From the NCBI GenBank assembly GCA_937890735.1, contig CALACZ010000099.1, forward strand, positions 1-56,153: a stretch of 56,153 bases of DNA, read 5' to 3'. A program made the position numbers and the translations under genes. Source of the stretch: an uncultured Bacillota bacterium. Its GTDB lineage: Bacteria; Bacillota; Clostridia; Oscillospirales; Oscillospiraceae. The notes below the pieces were generated by a model. The model was not told the DNA's origin, ran no database searches, and worked only from the letters and a program-made list of their open reading frames with translations. Positions 7,376 through 15,333 of the stretch are shown piece by piece (the stretch's first letter is position 1; each line of letters starts with the position of its first letter).

Positions 7376-8203
7376 TTAATATTCATTGGGCAGCTCGTCG
7401 AGCTGGTCAAAGCGGAACACCGGGCCGTCCTTGCAGACGTATTTGCTGCCGATGTTGCAGCGCCCGCACTTGCCGAGCGCGCACTTCATCTTCAGCTCCA
7501 TGGTGGTGTATACCTGCGTGCGGGCAAAGCCCAGCTCCATCAGCCCCGCAAGGGTGAACTTGATCATGATGGGAGGGCCGCACATCACAACGGTCTTATC
7601 CGTGGTAAAGCCCAGCTCCTTCACATAGTTCGGCACAAAGCCGACGTGCCCGTCCCACTCCGGCTGCTCGCGGTCGATGGTCAGGTGGACGTTGATGCCG
7701 TCCTCCCTGCACCACACGTCCAGGATCTCCTGGAAATCGACCAGGTCCTCCTTGGAGCGCGAGCCGTAGACAATGTCGATCTTGCCGTAGCGGTCACGGT
7801 AGTGGCGGCAGTAGTTGATGACGGAGTGCAGCGGCGCAAGACCGATGCCGCCGGCGATAAACAGCAGATCCTTGCCCGCGAACGCTGTGTCCACGGGGAA
7901 GCCGTTGCCGTAGGGTCCTCGCAGCGTGATCTGCTGACCCTGCTCCATCTGGTGAAGCCACTGCGTCACGCAGCCGCATTTTTTGATGGAGAACTCCACA
8001 AATTCCTCCTCCGTCGGTGAGGACGTAATGGAAAACAGCGCCTCGCCCACGCCGGGGACGGAGAGCATCGCGCACTGCCCCGGGATGTGCTCAAACGGCT
8101 TTTTGCCGTCAAGTCCCACCACGCGGAAGGTCTTGACGTCGGGCGTGTCCACGCGGATCTTCGTGACGACGCCGATGTTGGGGATCAAGGGATCGTTTTT
8201 CAT
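7376..8203 (-). CDS. flxA: FlxA-like FAD/NAD(P)H-binding oxidoreductase subunit
   Basis: This 275-residue protein belongs to the ferredoxin-NADP reductase/PyrK superfamily, which includes FlxA, AsrB and hydrogenase gamma subunits. The FAD-binding barrel spans about residues 1-105 (FSITSSP near residue 60, RGPYGNGFPV near 98). The nucleotide-binding domain follows (LLFIAGGIGLAPLHSV near 115, VVMCGPPIM near 205). A C-terminal cysteine cluster, MKCALGKCGRCNIGSKYVC, binds a [2Fe-2S] centre as in PyrK. It is the likely NADH entry point of the Flx-Hdr complex. Its start overlaps the stop of the preceding subunit, and GGGGGAGG lies upstream. Confidence 0.87.
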   Translation of the reverse strand: MKNDPLIPNIGVVTKIRVDTPDVKTFRVVGLDGKKPFEHIPGQCAMLSVPGVGEALFSITSSPTEEEFVEFSIKKCGCVTQWLHQMEQGQQITLRGPYGNGFPVDTAFAGKDLLFIAGGIGLAPLHSVINYCRHYRDRYGKIDIVYGSRSKEDLVDFQEILDVWCREDGINVHLTIDREQPEWDGHVGFVPNYVKELGFTTDKTVVMCGPPIMIKFTLAGLMELGFARTQVYTTMELKMKCALGKCGRCNIGSKYVCKDGPVFRFDQLDELPNEY

Positions 8204-9222
8204 TTTGCTTCCTCCCCCAGTGTTCGGATGACTTTGGCGATGTTCATGTGGATGGGGCACTTCTGAAGGCAGCGCCCGCAGCCCACGCAGCTGTAAAGCC
8301 CGTCGTTATTTTCCGGGTAATACACCAGCTTGTGCATAAAGCGCTGGCGGAAGCGCTCGAGCTGTGTCGGGCGCGGCTGACCGGCGGACATCTTCGTAAA
8401 GTCGGAGTACATACAGCTGTCCCAGCAGCGGAAGCGCCTGACAGTCTTGCCATTGTCGAACTCCTGAATGTCGTAGCACTGGCAGGTCGGGCACACGAAC
8501 GTGCACGTCCCGCAGCCGAGGCAGCTTTCGGACAGCTGCTTCCATTCCGGGCGTGCAAAGAACTCCTTCGTCTTGCCCGCACCGAATTTGGACAGGTCCA
8601 AATCGTGCAGCGGCAGCTTTTGCATCACCGCGCGGGTCTGCGCCTGCTGCGCCGCCACGGCATCGTCGCCGCCTTCTGCGAGGCAGGTCAGCGCCGCTGT
8701 CAGTGCCTCGCCCTTTTCGGTGTTGGCGCGCCAGTAGAGGTTTTCCCCGTCCATCCAGCACGTCACGTCACCCGCGGGGTCTGCCGCGTCAATGCCGAAC
8801 GCGCCGCAGAAGCACGTCTCCTCCGGCTCGGTGCACGCCATGGTCACGACCGTGCCGTTTTCGCGCCGGGTCTGATAGTAGGTGTCCACAGGCTCGGCGA
8901 GGAACACGCGGTCGAGCACGTCAAAGCTGCGGCAGTCGCACGCGCGCACGCCGAACAGCACGAACGGCGCGGTCACGTCGCGTTCCTCCAGCAGTTCGAT
9001 CTGCTTGCCCGTGACCTTGAAGCCCATGAGGTTTTCCACCTGCGGGAAGAACAGGTCCTTCGCGCTGCGCACGGTGTTGAGCGCGGGCGAGAGCGTCATG
9101 CCCTCCTGCCAGACGGTGAATTTACTGACGCCGGAGGCGTCCTGCGCCGGGATGTACAGGGTCTTTTCGCCGCTGATCGCCGCGAACAGCTTCGGCAGCT
9201 TTGCGATCGGGAGCTTTTTCAT
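8200..9222 (-). CDS. Flx-type 4Fe-4S subunit, hydrogenase-beta/AsrA-like
   Basis: The 340-residue protein resembles FlxC-type subunits and subunit A of anaerobic sulfite reductase or beta subunits of sulfhydrogenases. The N-terminal ~210 residues form the family-specific domain, with cysteine-rich patches RACDCRSFD and TCFCGAF. Two classic [4Fe-4S] sites follow, CLGCGTCTFVCPTCQC near residue 237 and CVGCGRCLQKCP near 318. It should relay electrons between FlxA and the FlxD/HdrA side. The start overlaps the previous gene by 4 bp (ATGA), and GGGGAGG precedes it. Whether it is the orthologue of FlxB or FlxC cannot be decided here, so no symbol is given. Confidence 0.8.
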   Translation of the reverse strand: MKKLPIAKLPKLFAAISGEKTLYIPAQDASGVSKFTVWQEGMTLSPALNTVRSAKDLFFPQVENLMGFKVTGKQIELLEERDVTAPFVLFGVRACDCRSFDVLDRVFLAEPVDTYYQTRRENGTVVTMACTEPEETCFCGAFGIDAADPAGDVTCWMDGENLYWRANTEKGEALTAALTCLAEGGDDAVAAQQAQTRAVMQKLPLHDLDLSKFGAGKTKEFFARPEWKQLSESCLGCGTCTFVCPTCQCYDIQEFDNGKTVRRFRCWDSCMYSDFTKMSAGQPRPTQLERFRQRFMHKLVYYPENNDGLYSCVGCGRCLQKCPIHMNIAKVIRTLGEEAK

Positions 9223-10193
9223 GCCTTTGCACCTCCCCGTTCGTATACGACGGACGGCTCGCAGTCGTCCTTGGTAAAGTTCATCAGCGGGGGCTTCGTG
9301 TCCATATCCGCGCCCGCCTGATAAACGCCGTACAGCTCGTTGATGTCTTTTATAAACTTGCGGTTGAGCAGATGCAGCGGGATATGCTGCGGGCAGACCC
9401 GCGAGCACTCGCCGCAGTCGGTGCAGCGTGCCGCCACATGGAACGCGCGGATGATATGGAAGAAATCCTCCTCAAAGCTGTCCGCCGCCGCCTTATTGTC
9501 CGTGCCGAGGTCGTGGTTATCAAACACGCACTTTTCGCACGAGCACGCGGGGCATACATTGCGGCAGGCATTGCAGCGGATGCAGCGCGAGAGCTCGCCG
9601 CGCCAGAACGCGTAGCGCTCTTCGGGGGTCATGGCTTCGAGCTTCGCCACCTCGTCAAAGCGGGCGGAGGTAAGCTCCTCACCCTGCTCGCCGAGCAGCT
9701 CGTCAAATTCCACGATCTTTTTGGACTTGCACACCGTGCAGCGCCCGAGCAGAACGTCCTGCTTGTTCACGGTCTTTTCGCCCGTAAGCGTCGTGACGCG
9801 AAGCCGGTCGCCGTCCTCCGTGACCGCCGTGACGCCCTTGCAGCCCGCGGCGCGAATTTTGTCGATGTCGCACATCCCGTCACACTGCACGCCGACCACA
9901 TACACATGGTCGCGGAGAATGCGGTGTTCCTTCAGGAGCTGCACAAAGGAGTAGCTGTCGCACGGCTTCAGGAACACGCCGACCTTGCCGCCCTTGCGGG
10001 ACTCCTGAATGAGATATTTTGAGAGATTGGCTGCCGAGAATGCACTCCAGACGAAGTCGTTTTCGATCTCTTCGGCGGTTGTGAACACCGCCGGGGTCAG
10101 GTCGTAGAAGAACTCGCCCGCCTTCCAGCCGAGCACGCGATCGACCGTACCGCTCTGGAGCAGCGCCAATGCCTTTTCCTTTACTCCTTGCAT
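9219..10193 (-). CDS. Flx-type 4Fe-4S subunit with FrhB-like N-terminus
   Basis: This is a 324-residue iron-sulfur protein. The N-terminal ~190 residues resemble the beta subunit of F420-reducing hydrogenase-type proteins (GKVGVFLKPCDSYSFVQLLK, VQCDGMCD, then RCTVCKSKK). The C-terminal part has two ferredoxin-like sites, CIRCNACRNVCPACSCEKC near residue 215 and CTDCGECSRVCP near 270. It is an electron-transfer subunit of the Flx-Hdr set. The ATG at 10193 has GGAGG upstream and overlaps the end of flxD by 13 bp; a longer open frame upstream only reads across flxD in another frame. FlxB is the probable counterpart. Confidence 0.8.
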   Translation of the reverse strand: MQGVKEKALALLQSGTVDRVLGWKAGEFFYDLTPAVFTTAEEIENDFVWSAFSAANLSKYLIQESRKGGKVGVFLKPCDSYSFVQLLKEHRILRDHVYVVGVQCDGMCDIDKIRAAGCKGVTAVTEDGDRLRVTTLTGEKTVNKQDVLLGRCTVCKSKKIVEFDELLGEQGEELTSARFDEVAKLEAMTPEERYAFWRGELSRCIRCNACRNVCPACSCEKCVFDNHDLGTDNKAAADSFEEDFFHIIRAFHVAARCTDCGECSRVCPQHIPLHLLNRKFIKDINELYGVYQAGADMDTKPPLMNFTKDDCEPSVVYERGGAKA

Positions 10194-10618
10194 CTCAGGT
10201 CCTCCAATCTGCGGTTTTCGCCGAGTTTGGTGATCGTCGCCACAAAGTCGTTCATCGTGGCGGCAAACTTTGCGCCCTCCGCGGCGGACACCCACTCCAC
10301 GCGCGTGCGCTCCTTTTCGATGCCGAGGAAGTCGAGCATCGAGAACAGCAGCGTCATGCGGCGGCGGGCATAGTAGTTGCCGGTGGTGTAGTGGCAGTCG
10401 CCGGGGTGGCAGCCGCACAGGATCACGCCGTCCGCGCCGCGCTGGAACGCGCGCAGGATGAACATCGGGTTCAGACGGCAGGAGCACGGGATGCGGATGA
10501 TCTTGACGTTTGCCGGATAGTTCAGCCGGTTCGTGCCCGACAGATCCGCGCCCGCATACGAGCACCAGTTGCAGCAAAATGCAACGATGGTGGGTTTCCA
10601 GCTTTCATTTACCTGCAT
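10181..10618 (-). CDS. flxD: MvhD/FlxD-like hydrogenase iron-sulfur subunit
   Basis: The 145-residue protein is the MvhD family adaptor that carries electrons from an input module to HdrA, holding one [2Fe-2S] cluster. The cysteine pattern is visible: FCCNWCSYAGAD near residue 14, IPCSCRLNP near 43, and GVILCGCHPGDCHY near 63. In methanogens the partner is the Mvh hydrogenase; in Flx systems it is the NADH-oxidising FlxABC set, which is encoded next to it here. No NiFe-hydrogenase genes occur in the window, favouring NADH as donor. Its start overlaps the end of hdrA by 10 bp. Confidence 0.88.
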   Translation of the reverse strand: MQVNESWKPTIVAFCCNWCSYAGADLSGTNRLNYPANVKIIRIPCSCRLNPMFILRAFQRGADGVILCGCHPGDCHYTTGNYYARRRMTLLFSMLDFLGIEKERTRVEWVSAAEGAKFAATMNDFVATITKLGENRRLEDLRCKE

Positions 10619-12600
10619 ATCGCATCCACCTCCGCCATGATCTGCTTGTTGGAGAAGCCCTTGAGATCCATCGCGCCGGACATACACGCCACCGTGCACG
10701 CGCCGCAGCCCTGGCACACCGCCGGGTTGACCTGCGCTACGCGGCGGATGAGCGTCGTGCGGTTCGGACCTCTAAATTCCTTGTCGATATAAGTAATTGC
10801 GCCGTAGGGGCACACCTTTTCGCAGTTGGAGCAGCCGTTGCACATCATCTCGTCCGGCTGCGCAACGCACGGGTTGCACGTCAGATGGTCCTTGGCGAGC
10901 AGCCCAATGACCTTGGACGCCGCCGCGCCCGCCTGCGCGACCGTTTCGGGGATGTCCTTCGGACCCTGGCACGCGCCGGAAAGGAAGATGCCCGCCGTGG
11001 GGCTTTCCACCGGGCGCAGCTTCGGGTGCGCTTCGGTAAAGAAGTCGTTCGTGTCCATGGACGCGGTGAGCATCGTGGCGAGCGGGCGCGCCGTCTCGTC
11101 CGGCTCGATCGCCGCCGCGAGCACGACCATGTCCGCGTCGATGTGGAGCTGCCGCCCACCGATGAGGTCGGACGCCTGCACCTTCAGCTTGCCGTTTTCC
11201 GGCACGACCTTGCCGACCATGCCCTTGATGTAGTGCACACCGTATTCCTCGACCGCGCGGCGGTAGAACTCGTCAAAGTTCTTGCCGGGGGTGCGCACGT
11301 CGATGTAGAACACATACACATCCGTATCAGGGTATTTTTCGCGGCAGAGCATGGCGTGCTTCGCCGTGTACATACAGCAGATCTTGGAGCAGTAGGGCTT
11401 GCCCTTCTCCGCGCCGTCGCAGCGCGAGCCGACGCACTGCACGAACACCAGCGTTTTCGGGTGCGTGCCGTCCGAGGGACGCAGCAGCGTGCCGCCGGTC
11501 GGTCCGGCAGCGTTCATCAGACGCTCAAATTCAAGGCTGGACACCACGTCCGGGCTCTGCGAATACGCAAATTCGTCGAACTTGTCGAGCTTGATGGGGT
11601 TAAAGCCGGTGGCGACCACGATCGCGCCGTACTCCTGCTCCACGAGCGTATCCTGCTGCTTATAGTCGATCGCACCCGCGGTGCACACCTTGGAGCACAC
11701 GCCGCACTTGCCGGTCTTGAGCATGGTGCAGTAATCCGCGTCGATGGTAGCGATCTTCGGCACCGCCTGCGCAAACGGGATGTAGATGGCGCGGCGGGTG
11801 TCGAGCCCGAGGTTAAAATCGTTCGGGACTTTTTTCTGCGGGCACTTCTCGGTGCAAAGACCGCAGCCGGTGCAGACGTCCTCGTTCACATACCGCGCCT
11901 TTTTACGGATGGTCACATGGAAGTTGCCCACAAAGCCCTTGACCGCCTCGACCTCGGAATAGGCGTATATTTTGATCTTTTCGTTCTGTGCCGCCTCGAC
12001 CATCTTCGGCGTGAGGATACACGCCGCACAGTCGAGCGTGGGAAATGTCTTGTCGATCTGCGTCATTTTGCCGCCGATGGTGGGCTTCTTTTCCACGATG
12101 TCCACCTCAAAGCCGGCGTCGGCGATGTCCAGCGCCGTCTGGATGCCGGCGATGCCGCCGCCGATGACGAGCGCGCGCTTCGTCACGGGGCTTTCGCCCG
12201 CCGTGAGCGGCGCGTCCAAATGCACCTTGGCGATGGCGGCTCTGCCGAGGATGACCGCCTTTTCCGTCGCCTCATCCTTATCCTTATGGATCCAGGAGCA
12301 CTGCTCGCGGATGTTGGCGATCTCCACCATGTAGCCGTTCAGCCCCGCCGACGCGCACGCCTTGCGGAACGTCTGCTCGTGCATGCGCGGGGAGCAGGAG
12401 CACACGACCACGCCCGTGAGCTTGTGCTCATGGATGGCGTTTTTGATGAGGTCCTGCCCGCTCTGCGAGCACATATACGGATAGTCGGTCGAGAAAACAA
12501 CGCCGGGCTCGTGCCCAAGAGTTTCCGCGACTTTTTTGACGTCCACCGTTGCGGCGATATTCGTACCGCAGTGGCAGACAAACACACCGATCCTCTGCAT
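10609..12600 (-). CDS. hdrA: Heterodisulfide reductase subunit A-like flavoprotein
   Basis: The 663-residue HdrA protein is the flavin-bifurcating core of Hdr complexes. An N-terminal cysteine-containing domain (IGVFVCHCGTN) precedes the FAD motif KRALVIGGGIAGIQTAL near residue 142. TLDCAACILTPKM follows, then a double ferredoxin insert (CTGCGLCTEKCP near 243, then KCGVCSKVC). The C-terminus carries two further [4Fe-4S] sites, CNGCSNCEKVCPYGA and CQGCGACTVACMSGA. In the known mechanism FAD splits electron pairs between a high-potential acceptor through HdrCB and low-potential ferredoxin. It follows hdrC by 12 bp. The length matches bacterial HdrA. Confidence 0.93.
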   Translation of the reverse strand: MQRIGVFVCHCGTNIAATVDVKKVAETLGHEPGVVFSTDYPYMCSQSGQDLIKNAIHEHKLTGVVVCSCSPRMHEQTFRKACASAGLNGYMVEIANIREQCSWIHKDKDEATEKAVILGRAAIAKVHLDAPLTAGESPVTKRALVIGGGIAGIQTALDIADAGFEVDIVEKKPTIGGKMTQIDKTFPTLDCAACILTPKMVEAAQNEKIKIYAYSEVEAVKGFVGNFHVTIRKKARYVNEDVCTGCGLCTEKCPQKKVPNDFNLGLDTRRAIYIPFAQAVPKIATIDADYCTMLKTGKCGVCSKVCTAGAIDYKQQDTLVEQEYGAIVVATGFNPIKLDKFDEFAYSQSPDVVSSLEFERLMNAAGPTGGTLLRPSDGTHPKTLVFVQCVGSRCDGAEKGKPYCSKICCMYTAKHAMLCREKYPDTDVYVFYIDVRTPGKNFDEFYRRAVEEYGVHYIKGMVGKVVPENGKLKVQASDLIGGRQLHIDADMVVLAAAIEPDETARPLATMLTASMDTNDFFTEAHPKLRPVESPTAGIFLSGACQGPKDIPETVAQAGAAASKVIGLLAKDHLTCNPCVAQPDEMMCNGCSNCEKVCPYGAITYIDKEFRGPNRTTLIRRVAQVNPAVCQGCGACTVACMSGAMDLKGFSNKQIMAEVDAICR

Positions 12601-12612
12601 TGCTCTCCCTCC

Positions 12613-12999
12613 TTACTTTTTGTATTTTCTAAATGCGCTGGTGATCGCCTGCTGCGGAATGTCCTCGTCCAGGATCTCGGGGATGCGCTCGGGCTTGAGG
12701 TGATCCGCACCCTGCTGGCGCACGACCGCGTCGCGCACGGCTTCGATGAGCGCGGCGGGCTCGACGCTGCGCGGGCAGCGTTCCACGCACGCAAAGCAGC
12801 TCAAGCAGCGGTAAATACCGCGCGAGTTCATCAGTTCTTCGATGCGGCCCGTTTCGACCATATCCACGAACTGGTGCGGATGGTAGTCCATCTCGTCATA
12901 CGCCGGGCACGCGCCGGAGCACTTGCCGCATTTCATGCACTTTCTCGGATTGACGCCGGCGATGCGCTTTATATCCTCGATCAGATATTCCTTGTTCAT
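12613..12999 (-). CDS. hdrC: Heterodisulfide reductase subunit C-like iron-sulfur protein
   Basis: This 128-residue ferredoxin-like protein has two [4Fe-4S] motifs, CMKCGKCSGACP near residue 21 and CLSCFACVERCP near residue 64. The short C-terminal helical region is typical of HdrC. HdrC passes electrons from HdrA to the HdrB active site. The ATG at 12999 overlaps the TGA of hdrB by 4 bp and GAGGA lies upstream. The much longer open frame extending leftward into hdrB is an out-of-frame reading of that gene and was not used. Confidence 0.93.
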   Translation of the reverse strand: MNKEYLIEDIKRIAGVNPRKCMKCGKCSGACPAYDEMDYHPHQFVDMVETGRIEELMNSRGIYRCLSCFACVERCPRSVEPAALIEAVRDAVVRQQGADHLKPERIPEILDEDIPQQAITSAFRKYKK

Positions 13000-13787
13000 T
13001 CGGCATCCTCCTTCACGCCCAGCGCCTCGGCGAGCAGCTCGGTAAAGTAGTGCACCGGCAGCCCAGCCTCCGCGTTTGCGGTGAGATTGTACATACAAAG
13101 CGGGCAGGCGGTGATGAGTTCCTCCGCGCCGCACGCCTTCGCGTTTTCCATGAGCTTGTCCACCTGTTTTCTGGCAAACTCCTTGCCCTCGACCACGGTG
13201 TAGCCGCCGCAGCATTCGTTGCGCCGCGCCCACACGACGGGCTCTGCGCCGATGGCGCGGATGAAATCCTCCAGAATGGTCGGATTTTCGGGGTCGTCAA
13301 AGCCCATTTCCTTGCCCGGGCGGAGCAGCAGGCAGCCGTAATACGCGCCGATCTTACGCCCCGTGAGCGGATTTGTGACCTTTTTCGCAAGCTCGTCAAA
13401 GCCGATACGGTCGCGCAGGACCTCCAGATAGTGCAGCACCGTCGTCTCGCCCGTGTACGGCACGTCGAGCTGTAAGTAATTCTGCACGCGCGAGGCGATG
13501 GTCTCGTCGCGTTTCAGATCGCCGTTCACGCGCTTGATGACGTGATGGCACGCCGAGCAGAGCGTTACCAGCTCCTGCCCGGCGTCGCGCGCGGCGGCAA
13601 GCGCCCGCACAGACGACAGACGGGTCGCGATCTCGTCCTTCGCCATGGGATACACCGCGCCGCAGCACTGCCAGTCCGGCAGCTCGCACAGCTCAAATCC
13701 CAGCGCCTGCGCGGCTTTTCTGCCGTACAGGTCGAGCTGCTTGCCCTTGGTTTTCAGCGTGCAGCCCGGAAAATAACTGAATGTCAT
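12996..13787 (-). CDS. hdrB: Heterodisulfide reductase subunit B-like protein (two CCG domains)
   Basis: The 263-residue protein has two cysteine-rich CCG domains, which bind non-cubane [4Fe-4S] clusters in HdrB. The first includes YFPGCTLK at the N-terminus and LPDWQCCGAVYP near residue 37. The second includes YYGCLLLRP near 153 and NECCGGYTV near 195, with ITACPLCMYNL near 225. In methanogens HdrB reduces the CoM-S-S-CoB disulfide; a bacterium must use another partner, such as a DsrC-like protein or, as proposed here, FrdAB. The ATG at 13787 follows GAGGTG 8 bp after the fumC stop. It is the first Hdr gene after fumC. Confidence 0.9.
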   Translation of the reverse strand: MTFSYFPGCTLKTKGKQLDLYGRKAAQALGFELCELPDWQCCGAVYPMAKDEIATRLSSVRALAAARDAGQELVTLCSACHHVIKRVNGDLKRDETIASRVQNYLQLDVPYTGETTVLHYLEVLRDRIGFDELAKKVTNPLTGRKIGAYYGCLLLRPGKEMGFDDPENPTILEDFIRAIGAEPVVWARRNECCGGYTVVEGKEFARKQVDKLMENAKACGAEELITACPLCMYNLTANAEAGLPVHYFTELLAEALGVKEDAE

Positions 13788-13797
13788 AAGCCTCACC

Positions 13798-15174
13798 TCA
13801 GACCATCTGTTCGGGATGGAACACTTCGTCGAATTTTTCCGCCGTCAGGAAGCCGAGCGCCACGCACGCTTCCTTGAGCGAGATGTTTTCTTTATATGCC
13901 TTCTTGGCGGTCTTGGCGGCGTTTTCATAGCCGATGTACGGGTTGAGCGCCGTGACCAGCATCAGGGAATTGTAGAGATTGTGGTGCATCTTTTCGCGGT
14001 TGGCGGTGATGCCCACGGCGCAGTGGTCGTTGAACGACACGATCGACTCCGCCAGCAGCCGCGCGGATTGCAGGAAATTGTAGATGCACACGGGCATGAA
14101 CACGTTCAGCTCAAAGTTGCCCTGCGACGCGGCAAGACCCACCGCCACGTCGTTGCCCATGACCTGCACGGCGACCATCGTGACCGCCTCGCACTGCGTG
14201 GGGTTGACCTTGCCGGGCATGATGGAAGAACCCGGCTCGTTTTCGGGGATGAAAATCTCGCCCAGACCGTCGCGAGGGCCGGATGCCAGCCAGCGCACGT
14301 CGTTTGCGATCTTCATCATGTCCGCCGCCAGCGCCTTGATCGCGCCGTGCGCAAAGACGAGCTCGTCTTTACTCGTGAGGGCGTGGAATTTATTCGGCGC
14401 GGTGATGAAGTCCTTGCCGGTCAGCTCAGAGACCGCCTCGGCGACCTTCACGTCAAAGCCCTTCGGCGCGTTCAGACCCGTGCCGACCGCCGTGCCGCCG
14501 AGCGCCAGCTCTTTGAGCGGCGGGAGCGCGATCTCAAGCATTTTGCGGTCCTTTTCCAGGCTGCTGCGCCAGCCGGAGATCTCCTGCGAGAACTCGATGG
14601 GCGTAGCGTCCTGCAAATGCGTGCGACCCGATTTTACGATGCCGCGGTTCTCCTCCTCCAGACGGCGGAAGGTCGCCGCGAGCTTGTCGATCGCCGGGAA
14701 GAGCTTGTCCTCGATGGCGGCGACGGCGGCGATGTGCATCGCCGTGGGGAAGGTGTCGTTCGACGACTGGGACATATTGATGTCGTCATTCGGGTGCAGG
14801 AGCTTTTTGCCCGCGATCTCATTGCCGCGGTTGGCAATGACCTCGTTGGCGTTCATGTTCGACTGCGTGCCCGAGCCGGTCTGCCACACCACCAGCGGGA
14901 AGTGGTCGTTCAGGCTGCCCGAGATGACCTCGTCACACGCCTGCGAGATCGCCGCCAGCTTTTCGTCCGTCATTTTTTCCGGGCGCAGCGCGTGGTTGGC
15001 GATCGCCGCCGCCTTTTTCAGGATGCCGAATGCGTGTGTGATCTCGCGCGGCATGACCTCGATGCCCACGCCGATGGGGAAATTCTCGTGGCTGCGCTGG
15101 GTCTGCGCCGCCCAGTAGCGATCCGCCGGGACGCGGACCTCGCCCATTGAATCATGCTCCATGCGGTATTCCAT
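13798..15174 (-). CDS. fumC: Class II fumarate hydratase
   Basis: The 458-residue enzyme interconverts malate and fumarate. Superfamily motifs are clear: QTGSGTQSNMNANEV near residue 96, SSNDTFPTAMH near 135, THLQDATPIEFSQE near 182, and the catalytic-loop signature GSSIMPGKVNPTQCE near 314. The N-terminus YRMEHDSMGEVRVP is typical of class II fumarases, which have no iron-sulfur cluster and are oxygen-stable. The ATG at 15174 has GGAGGG upstream. A terminator-like hairpin with a T-tract lies 44-77 bp before it. Downstream, hdrB begins 10 bp after the stop. It supplies fumarate to FrdAB. Confidence 0.95.
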   Translation of the reverse strand: MEYRMEHDSMGEVRVPADRYWAAQTQRSHENFPIGVGIEVMPREITHAFGILKKAAAIANHALRPEKMTDEKLAAISQACDEVISGSLNDHFPLVVWQTGSGTQSNMNANEVIANRGNEIAGKKLLHPNDDINMSQSSNDTFPTAMHIAAVAAIEDKLFPAIDKLAATFRRLEEENRGIVKSGRTHLQDATPIEFSQEISGWRSSLEKDRKMLEIALPPLKELALGGTAVGTGLNAPKGFDVKVAEAVSELTGKDFITAPNKFHALTSKDELVFAHGAIKALAADMMKIANDVRWLASGPRDGLGEIFIPENEPGSSIMPGKVNPTQCEAVTMVAVQVMGNDVAVGLAASQGNFELNVFMPVCIYNFLQSARLLAESIVSFNDHCAVGITANREKMHHNLYNSLMLVTALNPYIGYENAAKTAKKAYKENISLKEACVALGFLTAEKFDEVFHPEQMV

Positions 15175-15217
15175 AAAACTGTTCCCTCCGATAGTGTTGA
15201 TTTGTCGATCATTCAGG

Positions 15218-15251
15218 AAAAAAGTCACATCCGGCGAGTCCCCGATGTGAC
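15218..15251 (-). terminator. Terminator or attenuator between mdh and fumC
   Basis: On the minus strand an 8-bp stem (GTCACATC with GATGTGAC, 15224-15251, extended inside by G-C pairs) is followed by six T (15218-15223). It lies between mdh and fumC with no obvious promoter between it and fumC. Confidence 0.7.
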
Positions 15252-15292
15252 GCTCTTGCAGTTGGGGCGCTTTGCCCCCGAATACGTCCCGC

Positions 15293-15320
15293 GCCCGCGC
15301 CGCCATGCAGCGGCGCGGGC
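15293..15320 (-). other. GC-rich hairpin downstream of mdh
   Basis: A perfect 11-bp stem (15293-15303 with 15310-15320) sits immediately after the mdh stop. It may protect the mdh transcript 3' end or be part of the mdh-fumC attenuator. Confidence 0.55.
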
Positions 15321-15333
15321 AGGACGGTATGCA

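Noticed and set aside
10510..13050. 846-codon open frame on the plus strand opposite hdrA and hdrC
   Set aside because: The opposite strand encodes complete conserved iron-sulfur proteins; the plus-strand translation is rich in Arg/His/Ala/Val with no known domain, a shadow of high GC content.
10181..13787. Methanogen-type heterodisulfide reductase with hydrogenase
   Set aside because: No MvhA/MvhG hydrogenase genes are present; FlxA-type NADH oxidoreductase and Flx Fe-S subunits occupy that place.
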